6,433 nucleotides of DNA from Bacteroidia bacterium (GCA_022402405.1 JAKRSG010000324.1:1-6433), one strand, 5' to 3'. Shown: positions 1 to 6,433, counted from the first letter of the stretch. The notes: a model not told the origin generated them from the sequence alone. Translations and numbers: made by a program.

Positions 1-2482
1 ATTCAAAACGCCATTCAAAAGCGTTTTCAAAAATCTTGTTGGCTTTTATTTCTTCTATTTCGGTTTCTAGCGTCTTGGTTTCTTCTGTGAGTTGCGCTAC
101 CTTTTTGTTCCAATCGGCTTTTTCTTTTTTATTGCGTTCAAACAATTGTACCTGATTGGTTAGTTGAAACAACTCGCCACTCAATTTACGTAGCTTTAAT
201 ACTTTTGGGTCATTTGATGAAATTTCACTCCTAAAATCCGATTTAATATCGGCGATCAGTCGTTCCATTTCTCTTTTCTGTTCCTTACTTTTAGCATTGC
301 GGTAAGTGTCAACTGCCATTCGATAGCTGTCAATAGTCCACTTGCTTTTTTTCAAGGCTTGTTTCAGGTCGGCATCAATGGCAAAGCGACTTACCAACGA
401 GTTTCCACATTTTATATTTATGTCTATGTTTGGCAGTGTTTCAAGTTCTTTAGCGCTTTTATAGTATGCATTTTTTAATAATTCAATCCACAAGCGCAAA
501 CGGCAAATTTTAACTGAATTGGCATTGATATCTACACCAAAGAGGCAATTTTCTATTATAGTTTGCTTTTCGTGAAACAGTGTTTCTTGTATTCGCTGGC
601 TTTCGGAAGCGAGTGGCGAGCTAGTTGAACTTGGGCTATATTCAAAAAGTTCGCCTTCTTCGTCTGTTACAATCAATTCATCATTTACCACTTCCACCTG
701 ATATTCTTTCAGGCGTTTTCCATTGCGGTCTTGCAGAATTTTCAAGTCGTTTTTAACGGCAATCATTTCATTAAGTGCCGAAACCAAAAAGTGGCCTGAA
801 CCAACGGCAGGATCACAAATTTTAATGCTGTTAACAATGTTATTGGCTTCTTTTCTGTCCTCTATCTTATCATAAAGTTCTTCGATATTGTTGCAGTTCC
901 ATTTTTTTGTTTCATTAAATTTCTGCACTACTGCATTACGAATAGTTTCACGACACATATACATGGTGATGAAACCGGGAGTAAAAAACGAACCGTCTTT
1001 ATAGCCATTTATTTTCTCGAAAATTAAGCCAAGAACAGAAGCATTAATTAGCGTTTTATTGTCTTCCTGAATGTCTTCTCCGCCTTCTGCACCAAAGTCG
1101 TAAGCATCTAAAAACTCAAACAGGTATTGAAGCGTAGAAAGGTTTCCCGACCGTTTTTTACCTTGTTGGTCTTTCAACACAGTTTGCGAAAAAATTGGAA
1201 TGATTTTATCGTCTTTCAGATTGCTTATAAACAAAGTAACTTGTTCAATATCGGTTGGTTCAAAAAGTGATGAATTGAGGTAAGGAACTTTTTCGAAAAT
1301 CTTCTTTACATCTTCATTTCTCTCGTCATACTTTCGAGCCAATACTTGAAAAAACAGGCTATTCAGATCATCATAATTCTTTATTTTGTCGATATTGAGA
1401 AACGAATATGATTTATCGCCTTTGCTCACAGCTAACTTGTCATATTTGTTGTAAGTGATGAGTTGGGCTTCTAATAACTTAAGAAACAAAATACGGTTTA
1501 TCCAAGTGATTGAAAGTTCAAGTGCAACATTAAAAAGTCGTTCTTGTTGTGTGTTACCAAACTGACTTGGCTTTTCAAGGCGACTAATTTTATCTAAGCT
1601 GTCAAGTTGAATAATGGTATCTTCCAAGATAGTTCCTGTGTGTCGCTCGCCTTCTTTGTTTCGCTCAATCAGTTTTTTGCTTCCTTCTTTGGTTTCAGTT
1701 AAGCCAATGATGTGCAACAACTCGCTATAAAAGCGTTTATCAAGACTATTGCTGTCGTTGGTAAACGGCAGTTTTAAAAGATGCTCGGGAGATAACAATT
1801 TAAATAAAGCTATCAACGAATTATCGTCTGCTTTATCTGCATTGCGTAAGGGTTTTTGAAAGTCTTGAATATTGAAATAGGTAAACTCAATTTCAGATGT
1901 AATATTGGCAATAAACGGCTCGGCAATTTGTTTATAGAAAAAATCTGTTTTAGTGTCGGCCAAACGACCTGCTTCAAAGTCGCTGAATTGTTTTACAAGG
2001 TTTTTATCTTGAGCAAAAAGTCTGTCAAACAAGGTAGCGTCAAAAATGAACCACTCGTTTATGTTGGTTGCTACCAAATGTTTTACCTCAAGATTTTTGT
2101 GAGAAATTCTTTCTCTTAGATAATACAAAACCAATTCCTGAAACGCTTTTGCATTCAGTTTTTTGACAGTTATCATCTCACTTTTATTGGTAGGCTTTTT
2201 AGCTTCTAGAATTACACCAACCGTTGAGCTTGCATTTTGACCGTTATGAATAACAAGATCGTTTCTACCTTTAGTATTTATAAAATGGTTTTGCTTATAA
2301 TACGTTTCTTTTAGAAAATCAGAAACCAAGTTTTTATGAAACTCTTCACTTTCTGTGTCATTTATCCTATCGAGTAAGGTAACAAGATTGGTTTTGAAAC
2401 CTTCAATTTCAGTCCTATTCGGCTTTACTTTTAAAAAAGCTTTATTTAGCGCCTTTCTTGGTTTCAATTCTTTTAAAATCAT
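1..2482 (-). CDS. Type IIG (Eco57I-like) restriction-modification enzyme, N-terminal 827 codons; C-terminus outside window
   Basis: A single-polypeptide restriction enzyme and DNA adenine methyltransferase. The frame is open from the ATG at 2482 to the left edge, with no stop in my translation. Residues about 50-125 look like a PD-(D/E)XK nuclease: D75, then E93-A94-K95 at the end of a hydrophobic strand, followed by a helix with FQELVLYY near 114-121. A long helical region follows. The methyltransferase begins with GSFFTPGF near 510. SAM-binding motif I, DPAVGSGHF, is at 557-565, and the motif II-like GVDIN is at 649-653. The segment near 765-815 is rich in K, E and Q and probably forms a coiled coil. 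The visible end, FENAFEWRFE, is the segment that in this family directly precedes the catalytic NPPY motif, which must therefore lie just beyond position 1 together with the target-recognition domain. The ATG opens a typical MILKELKPRKALNKAF start. No Shine-Dalgarno sequence is seen. The gene is co-oriented with the SIR2-HerA genes but separated by a gap, so it is probably an independent module. Family call is firm; nuclease activity and target site are inferred or unknown. Confidence 0.9.
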   Translation of the reverse strand, partial: MILKELKPRKALNKAFLKVKPNRTEIEGFKTNLVTLLDRINDTESEEFHKNLVSDFLKETYYKQNHFINTKGRNDLVIHNGQNASSTVGVILEAKKPTNKSEMITVKKLNAKAFQELVLYYLRERISHKNLEVKHLVATNINEWFIFDATLFDRLFAQDKNLVKQFSDFEAGRLADTKTDFFYKQIAEPFIANITSEIEFTYFNIQDFQKPLRNADKADDNSLIALFKLLSPEHLLKLPFTNDSNSLDKRFYSELLHIIGLTETKEGSKKLIERNKEGERHTGTILEDTIIQLDSLDKISRLEKPSQFGNTQQERLFNVALELSITWINRILFLKLLEAQLITYNKYDKLAVSKGDKSYSFLNIDKIKNYDDLNSLFFQVLARKYDERNEDVKKIFEKVPYLNSSLFEPTDIEQVTLFISNLKDDKIIPIFSQTVLKDQQGKKRSGNLSTLQYLFEFLDAYDFGAEGGEDIQEDNKTLINASVLGLIFEKINGYKDGSFFTPGFITMYMCRETIRNAVVQKFNETKKWNCNNIEELYDKIEDRKEANNIVNSIKICDPAVGSGHFLVSALNEMIAVKNDLKILQDRNGKRLKEYQVEVVNDELIVTDEEGELFEYSPSSTSSPLASESQRIQETLFHEKQTIIENCLFGVDINANSVKICRLRLWIELLKNAYYKSAKELETLPNIDINIKCGNSLVSRFAIDADLKQALKKSKWTIDSYRMAVDTYRNAKSKEQKREMERLIADIKSDFRSEISSNDPKVLKLRKLSGELFQLTNQVQLFERNKKEKADWNKKVAQLTEETKTLETEIEEIKANKIFENAFEWRFE

Positions 2483-2592
2483 CTACAAACTAAATTTTAA
2501 TTTCAGTCGGTTAAGATAAGTTTTTCACTCGAAATCGTGTTAATGACTATGGAAAAAAGTGGGGTTTTGGGTTTGAGAAGTGTTTGTATTTG
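2483..2592 (-). other. Intergenic gap upstream of the type IIG enzyme
   Basis: AT-rich stretch between the end of the KTSC-related reading frame and the ATG at 2482. I see no hairpin followed by a T-run that would act as a terminator. On the minus strand a TTAGTTTG lies just before the start codon and a TATCTTAA further upstream. Both only partly resemble the Bacteroidota -7 box (TAnnTTTG), and neither has a clear TTG-type -33 partner. A promoter for the restriction enzyme is expected here but cannot be placed from the sequence. Confidence 0.4.
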
Positions 2593-2733
2593 TTATTTAT
2601 TCCATTCTTTTAATATGTTGTCCATAATTAGTTCAAGTCTTTCCTCTTTGTCGTCACACGAAAAATACAAAATACTCAAAGCGGCAAATTGGCCAATGGC
2701 TTTATCCGACTTGATTTTCTTTATATTGTCCTT
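2593..2733 (-). other. Out-of-frame protein-like continuation of the KTSC gene (46 codons plus stop)
   Basis: This reading frame is open from just after a TAA at 2736-2734 down to a TAA at 2595-2593. It is +1 relative to the KTSC gene, overlapping that gene's last codons and continuing about 110 nt past its stop. The translation looks like real protein: a basic start (KKIKSDK), a hydrophobic stretch (AIGQFAALSILYF), then an acidic amphipathic helix (DDKEERLELIMDNILKEW). It has no ATG before an internal Met near its end, so it is unlikely to be an independent gene. If one A were absent near 2720-2722, the KTSC protein would run ...IKGQYK-KIKSDKAIGQF... and reach about 106 residues. It is best read as the displaced C-terminus of the KTSC protein, through an indel, a sequencing error or translational frameshifting. 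A chance open frame of this length cannot be excluded in AT-rich DNA. Confidence 0.45.
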
Positions 2734-2914
2734 TTATATTAGCGTGCCAAAACTTACCAAGTGAACCAGCTTTAAATTCATACCATAAATTTTCTGGAAA
2801 GTCATAATACTGCCAAACAGCACCAGTGCTTTTAAACTCAATTTCTAATGTTGAAGTATTGGGGTCGTATCCAATACTTGTAATCATTGATGATTCTACA
2901 TATTCTCTGTCCAT
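2702..2914 (-). CDS. KTSC-domain small protein (70 aa), third gene of the SIR2-HerA operon
   Basis: A small protein consisting almost entirely of a KTSC domain, the fold named after the C-terminal extension of some lysyl-tRNA synthetases. Visible family features are VESSMITSIGYD at residues 6-17, the strand TLEIEFKSTG at 22-31, the aromatic VWQYYDFP at 33-40, and the signature AGSLGKFWHANIKGQY at 49-64. The domain is complete by Y64, so the last six residues (KENQVG) are extra and may be a frameshift artefact, since a plausible longer C-terminus lies in the +1 frame. The ATG lies 4 nt after the herA stop, with A-rich sequence and no Shine-Dalgarno, so translation is probably coupled to herA. 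The biochemical role of stand-alone KTSC proteins is not well defined, though nucleic-acid binding has been suggested by analogy. The operon position suggests a regulator or accessory of the SIR2-HerA complex, which is inference. Confidence 0.85.
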   Translation of the reverse strand: MDREYVESSMITSIGYDPNTSTLEIEFKSTGAVWQYYDFPENLWYEFKAGSLGKFWHANIKGQYKENQVG

Positions 2915-2918
2915 TTTT

Positions 2919-4688
2919 TTAAAATTTTTGTTGTCTAATTCGTGTTACTACTACTTTGTAATTTTCAGTATTTTCAGGATGTGCTACTTGCCATTTCTCA
3001 ACTAATTTAGGATCCTCACTTGTCGTTCTTGGAACATTCAATTTTAGTCTAACTCTTGAAGGTATTTTTATAGCCTCGCCAACGATAATTGCTTCACCTG
3101 TTCTTAAAGATGGCAGTAAGTCAATCAAACTATTTAAGTTGTCAGGAGCTGAAGATTTTACAATTGATTGGTCGCCTGAATTTGTCAAACGTAAAGCTAT
3201 AAATGTGCCTACTTGTGCCAAAATAGTTTCTGAAATTTCAGATGGTCTTTGAGAAATTACTAAAGCTCCTAGACCAAATTTTCTGCCCTCTTTAAATACC
3301 TTTTCAACTGCTATTTTTGAATAACTATTATTGTCATTTTTGTTTAGATAATTATGGGCTTCCTCGTATGCAAGTAGCAATGGTCTATTTTTACCTGTGT
3401 ATGTTTCGTCTCTGCCCCAAAACATACTATCGTAAATAAAACGTGTAATAAGTCCGACTGTAATATCTAAAACTTCAAAAGGCACCCCGCTTAAATCAAG
3501 TATTGCCAGTTTCTTTTCACTACCAATCCATTCGTTGAGAAGGTTATGTAGGTCTTTTGGTGAAGTTGCATCTTTAAATTCGCCTGGGTTAAACAAAAAA
3601 TCATATCTCGAATCTTTAAGCCTTGAAAGTATTTTTTTTTCGTAAGAATAAAAGTCGTTGTGCTGTGTTTTATAAGGAGAAACGTTTGAAGCTGTTGATA
3701 AATGAGAAGTAAATTTGGCACCAACTAAGCTTTCACAATCGCCTTCATTTTCAATTACTGCGTTTTCTCTCGTTTGCTCGTCCTTTTTAGTTGTTGTAAA
3801 ACTTGCGTTCAGCCACCAATTCATTTCGTGCCAAAGTTTTCTTGCACTAAAAGGAATTGGAGAATCAGCAGTAACAAAATCAGGATTGACAACACCAGCT
3901 TTTAAAGCACAATTTTCCTTTTTTAAATTGGTTACTAATTCTCTGAATAATCTGTAGTCTGGCTTTTGGTCGTCAGTAGGTTTTGCGCCAACAAGAAAAT
4001 AAGCTAACTCATCAAAACTCATTAACCAAAATGGAATAAAAAGGGGATTTGCATCTTCGTTAATTTTGAAAACCTTGGCATCAGGAAATGCACTCGAATA
4101 TTCCCCGTGAGGGTCAACTAATATTACTCTTGAGCCTTGATAACCGTCTAATATTGCTTTTAAAATACAAACAGTTGTATTTGATTTACCACTTCCAGTA
4201 GAGCCAAGTATTGCACAATGTCTCAAAACAAGTTTGTGTAAGTCTGCATAAACACTTAAATTTTCAGATGATGAATGCTTGCCAATTTCTATTGCACCAG
4301 CATCTTTCTTGCCGTAAATATCGAAAAGGTCTTTTTCAATTACAATGTGAACTTCATCATTTATTGTTGGATAAGTTCCTATGCCTTTTTCAAAATCATC
4401 GTCACCAATTTTCTCCCCAACCAATTGAATGGTTAAAAATCGTGAACCAAAATTATACTTTAAAAAAGCTTCGTCTGATTTGTTTGGTGTGTTGCTTACG
4501 GATGAGACAATTCCATAAATAGTAATATTACCGATAGGAATTTTAATGAAAGTTCCGATTTGTCCTATTTTGTAAAGTCTTCCGTTTATGATAGGTGCAG
4601 CCGAAGGAATATCATTAGAAACTTCAACTTCAACCGTTCCTGAATCAACACGAATTATATGTCCTAAATATGTTATTTCTGTTTTCAT
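2919..4688 (-). CDS. herA: HerA-like hexameric ATPase/DNA translocase (DUF87), partner of SIR2 in an anti-phage system
   Basis: A 589-residue ATPase of the HerA/FtsK superfamily. Residues 1 to about 90 form a beta-rich HAS-barrel-type domain (ITYLGHIIRVDSG at the start). The Walker A motif GSTGSGKSN is at 162-170, followed by VDPHGEY at 191-197, typical of DUF87 proteins. Walker B with its acidic residues is LLLAYEEAH at 437-445 (E442, E443). EGRKFG at 467-472 and ISQRPSE at 478-484 carry the conserved arginines expected to act between subunits. A charged helical insert fills about 220-390 between the two Walker motifs. The ATG overlaps the SIR2 stop as ATGA, which fixes the start and implies coupled translation. 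No nuclease motif such as NurA is seen next to it. The SIR2 neighbour places it in the SIR2-HerA defence family, where HerA forms a hexameric scaffold and motor for the SIR2 effector. Substrate and trigger are not readable from the sequence. Confidence 0.93.
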   Translation of the reverse strand: MKTEITYLGHIIRVDSGTVEVEVSNDIPSAAPIINGRLYKIGQIGTFIKIPIGNITIYGIVSSVSNTPNKSDEAFLKYNFGSRFLTIQLVGEKIGDDDFEKGIGTYPTINDEVHIVIEKDLFDIYGKKDAGAIEIGKHSSSENLSVYADLHKLVLRHCAILGSTGSGKSNTTVCILKAILDGYQGSRVILVDPHGEYSSAFPDAKVFKINEDANPLFIPFWLMSFDELAYFLVGAKPTDDQKPDYRLFRELVTNLKKENCALKAGVVNPDFVTADSPIPFSARKLWHEMNWWLNASFTTTKKDEQTRENAVIENEGDCESLVGAKFTSHLSTASNVSPYKTQHNDFYSYEKKILSRLKDSRYDFLFNPGEFKDATSPKDLHNLLNEWIGSEKKLAILDLSGVPFEVLDITVGLITRFIYDSMFWGRDETYTGKNRPLLLAYEEAHNYLNKNDNNSYSKIAVEKVFKEGRKFGLGALVISQRPSEISETILAQVGTFIALRLTNSGDQSIVKSSAPDNLNSLIDLLPSLRTGEAIIVGEAIKIPSRVRLKLNVPRTTSEDPKLVEKWQVAHPENTENYKVVVTRIRQQKF

Positions 4689-5878
4689 TTTACGATTGTA
4701 TCTATTGCTTCCTTTTTGCCTGAATTAGAAATAAGAAAGTTTACAAGTTCATTAAAGTCGCCAAGTTTAAATTTGCCATCTGTTTCATCCCAATAGGAAT
4801 CTGCCTTTTCATTAGGCTTCAAGTCAGTTGAAATATATTCCCATTCTCCAAGGTTTCCGTTTATTATTGCCTTTTTAGGGCCGAAAACATTCAAGTTCAT
4901 ATAAGACGAAGTTTGTTCGTGTAAACTTTCAACCTCTGAATCTTGAAAGAAAAAAACTAAAGCCGTTAGGCGATTATTTTGTCTTAAACAGTTGAATATA
5001 ATTTCGTTTATGTGTTGGTCTGAAAAAGAGTATCCTGTAAATACAAATAATAACTCACCACTCAAAAGATAATTTTTAAGCCTGTCGAAATATGCAATGA
5101 AAGGTTGCTTTTTTGAGGAATCATATTTTTCTTTCGATGGATAAATTACTAATTCATTTTCTTCCTTTTTGATATTTTCAATTTTCCCAATTCGGATAAT
5201 TTTTTGAGCCTTCGTTTTCGGGTCTAATCTCCAAAACCAGCTTAATGAACCGTGGATTTTCCAAAGTCTAATCCAATTTTGAGTTAAGTCCTTTTTATTT
5301 ACGAATTGGTCAATGCTCTCTTGCCAGAAGAATGGCTCGTATGAGCCAACAAATCCGTCAAAGTATGGTATTTGGCTTGCCTCTAATGACTTTTCAATTA
5401 TCAGATCGTAGTTGGTAGTAAAGACTTCTTTGGAGATATCACGATTTAAAAGACTAAGCCAAGCAAAAAACTTTTTGGTTTTTTCAATGTCTGCTACGGC
5501 TTCTTTTTCTGCAATGATATCATAAATGATTGTGCATATTTCTATGTCAAGTAACTTTGCTGCTTCTCCTGTTACACCCTCATACTTTTTATTATTCTTT
5601 TCTCCCGTGATCTCTCTTATTCTTCGAATATGATTTAATATATCTTCGATATTTACTTTTCTGTCAGTAAATGCAGTTTCCAAGTCGGTTTTTACAATTT
5701 TAAAATTCGCAAGAAAGTCACCAGTCAATTTTGTTTCTATGCCTGTTGTTAATTGTTCAACATTTGGAATTTTTAATGCACAAGATGTTCCTGCTCCAAA
5801 AAAGAAACCAATATTTTTCGAGTATGATAAATGTGTCTTTAGTTCTCTAACTTCTCTTATTATGTTTATTTTTTCCAT
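4685..5878 (-). CDS. sir2: SIR2-family NADase-like effector of a SIR2-HerA defence system
   Basis: A 397-residue protein with the Rossmann-type SIR2 fold of bacterial defence proteins. NAD-binding GFFFGAGTS is at 24-32. FTTNYD at 153-158 supplies the expected catalytic Asn (N156), and KIHGS at 207-211 supplies the catalytic His (H209). FTGYSFSD at 280-287 is the late nucleotide-pocket motif seen in SIR2-like proteins. All key residues are present, so it should be active. The helical segment about 55-145 sits between the first two motifs, and residues from about 310 to the end form a C-terminal extension without a recognised domain. No signal peptide or membrane segment is visible, so it should be cytosolic. 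It overlaps herA by 4 nt and is the first gene of the operon. In characterised SIR2-HerA systems the SIR2 protein assembles with the HerA hexamer and depletes NAD+ during phage infection; applying that here is inference by homology. No strong ribosome-binding site precedes its ATG. Confidence 0.92.
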   Translation of the reverse strand: MEKINIIREVRELKTHLSYSKNIGFFFGAGTSCALKIPNVEQLTTGIETKLTGDFLANFKIVKTDLETAFTDRKVNIEDILNHIRRIREITGEKNNKKYEGVTGEAAKLLDIEICTIIYDIIAEKEAVADIEKTKKFFAWLSLLNRDISKEVFTTNYDLIIEKSLEASQIPYFDGFVGSYEPFFWQESIDQFVNKKDLTQNWIRLWKIHGSLSWFWRLDPKTKAQKIIRIGKIENIKKEENELVIYPSKEKYDSSKKQPFIAYFDRLKNYLLSGELLFVFTGYSFSDQHINEIIFNCLRQNNRLTALVFFFQDSEVESLHEQTSSYMNLNVFGPKKAIINGNLGEWEYISTDLKPNEKADSYWDETDGKFKLGDFNELVNFLISNSGKKEAIDTIVK

Positions 5879-5944
5879 TGATATTTATCTGTCTTGTGAA
5901 TATGATTATTGTTGTCCTTGTGCGGTAGGGAAATAATATATATA

Positions 5945-5980
5945 GTGCAACTATGTATCGGCTTGTAGGCTGTGTTGCAC
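5945..5980. repeat. Inverted repeat GTGCAAC / GTTGCAC
   Basis: A perfect 7-bp inverted repeat (5945-5951 and 5974-5980) with a 22-nt spacer. It sits 67 bp or more upstream of the SIR2 start codon, next to the AT-rich tract that may be the promoter. A third copy of GTTGCAC lies at 6039-6045. It could be an operator, a transcript hairpin or a remnant of the neighbouring repeat element. There is no T-run to suggest a terminator. Confidence 0.5.
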
Positions 5981-6025
5981 CGCTTTTAAAATTGTCGAAG
6001 CGTTAGCTTTATTTTTCATTTTGTC

Positions 6026-6050
6026 TGACTGTTTATTGGTTGCACAGTCA
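6026..6050. repeat. Hairpin TGACTGT / ACAGTCA
   Basis: A perfect 7-bp stem (6026-6032 and 6044-6050) around an 11-nt loop. The loop and stem edge carry GTTGCAC, also found at 5974-5980. The hairpin lies midway between two oppositely oriented GTTAGC motifs (6002-6007 and 6065-6070), so these may be the nested arms of one folded element. It is not followed by a T-run, so it is not a typical intrinsic terminator. Confidence 0.5.
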
Positions 6051-6064
6051 TCCATAGAATGAAC

Positions 6065-6195
6065 GCTAACCCTTTTGGCGCTTGGCGCAGTGGCGGATTT
6101 CGAAGCACAAAACCGTCAAAACACCACAAAAGTTGATGTGAGACTGAATGTTAAATTAACCACTTCACTTGCAATTGATCCAAACGCTTGTTAGC
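6065..6195. repeat. Long imperfect inverted repeat with attC-like layout
   Basis: The ends are GCTAAC (6065-6070) and its exact complement GTTAGC (6190-6195). Inside them a second box pair, GCGCTTGG (6078-6085) and CCAAACGC (6180-6187), matches with one mismatch. Further in, AGTGG (6089-6093) can pair with CCACT (6160-6164). Two nested boxes at each end around a long foldable centre is the plan of integron attC recombination sites, and 131 bp is within their range. The match is imperfect: the spacers between outer and inner boxes differ in length (7 and 2 nt), and the outer boxes do not fully fit the RYYYAAC/GTTRRRY consensus. It could instead be a lineage-specific intergenic repeat. Confidence 0.4.
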
Positions 6196-6230
6196 AGCTG
6201 CCTTTCTTTTATTTTCTTGTATTGTCAGTG

Positions 6231-6433
6231 TCATTTAGTTTTTATGAAATGCTGGAAATTTTCTGTTGTGTTGTGTCCAAAGGGTTTACTGTCTCCCAAT
6301 TTTAATAAAACAAACTCTCCTTTGTTTATCTCGTCAATAAGTTCTGCTTCGAACTTAGCCAACTGTCCGTTTAGTCGTCTAACTTCTTTTTCTAAATATT
6401 TAGCCAAAGGAAAATCATCATCCTTTTTGAATT
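6231..6433 (-). CDS. C-terminal 66 residues of an unidentified protein; 5' part outside window
   Basis: On the minus strand one frame is open from the right edge to a TGA at 6233-6231. The 66 visible residues have a credible composition: an acidic-hydrophobic start (FKKDDDFPLAKYL), a charged helix that may be a coiled coil (EKEVRRLNGQLAKFEAEL), then ELIDEINKGEFVLLKLGD and a polar tail ending FQHFIKTK. No family is recognised. It is co-oriented with the SIR2-HerA genes but separated from them by the repeat-rich gap, so it probably belongs to a different transcription unit. A chance open frame is possible, but 66 codons with helix-like periodicity argues for a real gene end. Confidence 0.65.
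   Translation of the reverse strand, partial: FKKDDDFPLAKYLEKEVRRLNGQLAKFEAELIDEINKGEFVLLKLGDSKPFGHNTTENFQHFIKTK

Larger units (their letters stand above)
5879..6230. other. Repeat-rich intergenic region upstream of the SIR2-HerA operon
   Basis: About 350 bp without a convincing gene. It must hold the promoter of the SIR2-HerA-KTSC operon, but I find no clear Bacteroidota promoter. An AT-rich tract near 5932-5944 is the most melt-prone segment and lies at a plausible distance upstream of the SIR2 ATG. The rest is dominated by inverted repeats: GTTAGC-type motifs at 6002-6007, 6065-6070 (inverted) and 6190-6195, a hairpin at 6026-6050, and a GTGCAAC/GTTGCAC pair at 5945-5980. A 34-codon ATG frame on the minus strand (6055-5951) runs through these repeats and is not credible as a gene. 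Confidence 0.6.

Noticed and set aside
1856..2119. Plus-strand open frame of 87 codons
   Set aside because: It lies antisense inside the restriction-modification gene, whose minus-strand frame has clear family motifs; the plus-strand product resembles nothing and looks like a shadow.
2537..2764. Plus-strand open frame of 75 codons
   Set aside because: It is antisense to the KTSC gene and its out-of-frame tail. Its hydrophobic character is explained by the complement of A-rich, charged coding sequence on the other strand.
3491..3724. Minus-strand open frame of 77 codons within herA
   Set aside because: It is an alternative frame inside the well-supported HerA coding sequence, with no recognisable domain.
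4211..4522. Plus-strand open frame of 103 codons
   Set aside because: It is antisense to the HerA N-terminus and Walker A region; the composition is odd (rich in Cys, Gln and His) and no motif is visible.
5951..6055. Minus-strand 34-codon ATG frame in the intergenic region
   Set aside because: It is short and runs straight through three inverted-repeat elements, with no ribosome-binding site or recognisable product.
6150..6160. Small palindrome GTTAA-A-TTAAC as an operator
   Set aside because: It is only 5 bp per arm in AT-rich DNA, and it lies inside the proposed attC-like fold, so it has no independent support.
5879..6230. CRISPR array or transposon ends
   Set aside because: The repeats are short, few and inverted rather than evenly spaced direct repeats. 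No transposase or spacer structure is present.

Overview
The window is AT-rich, and every supported gene lies on the minus strand. The gene starts I could fix lack a convincing Shine-Dalgarno sequence, and the proteins resemble families common in Bacteroidota (flavobacterial or cytophagal type). This lineage call is an inference from composition and protein character, not from a marker gene. The gene content is that of a bacterial defence island.

Read in the direction of transcription (right to left), the layout is as follows. (1) 6433-6231: the last 66 codons of an unidentified protein. (2) About 350 bp without a convincing gene (5879-6230), full of inverted repeats, including a roughly 130 bp element with integron attC-like architecture. 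(3) 5878-4685: a SIR2-family NADase-like protein. (4) 4688-2919: a HerA/FtsK-type hexameric ATPase whose ATG overlaps the SIR2 stop as ATGA. (5) 2914-2702: a small KTSC-domain protein starting 4 nt after the herA stop. (6) 2733-2593: a 46-codon protein-like stretch in the +1 frame relative to the KTSC gene, which looks like its lost or frameshifted C-terminus. (7) A short AT-rich gap of about 110 bp. (8) 2482-1: the first 827 codons of a large single-chain restriction-modification enzyme (Eco57I/type IIG-like, with an N-terminal PD-(D/E)XK nuclease followed by an adenine methyltransferase), cut by the window edge.

SIR2 plus HerA is a known anti-phage pair: HerA assembles with the SIR2 subunits, and infection triggers NAD+ depletion (abortive infection). 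The tight packing of SIR2, HerA and KTSC suggests a three-gene operon. The KTSC gene and its frameshifted extension are the least explained part of the window and the best candidate for an undescribed accessory component. The type IIG enzyme is probably a separate defence module, since it is self-contained and has its own upstream gap.
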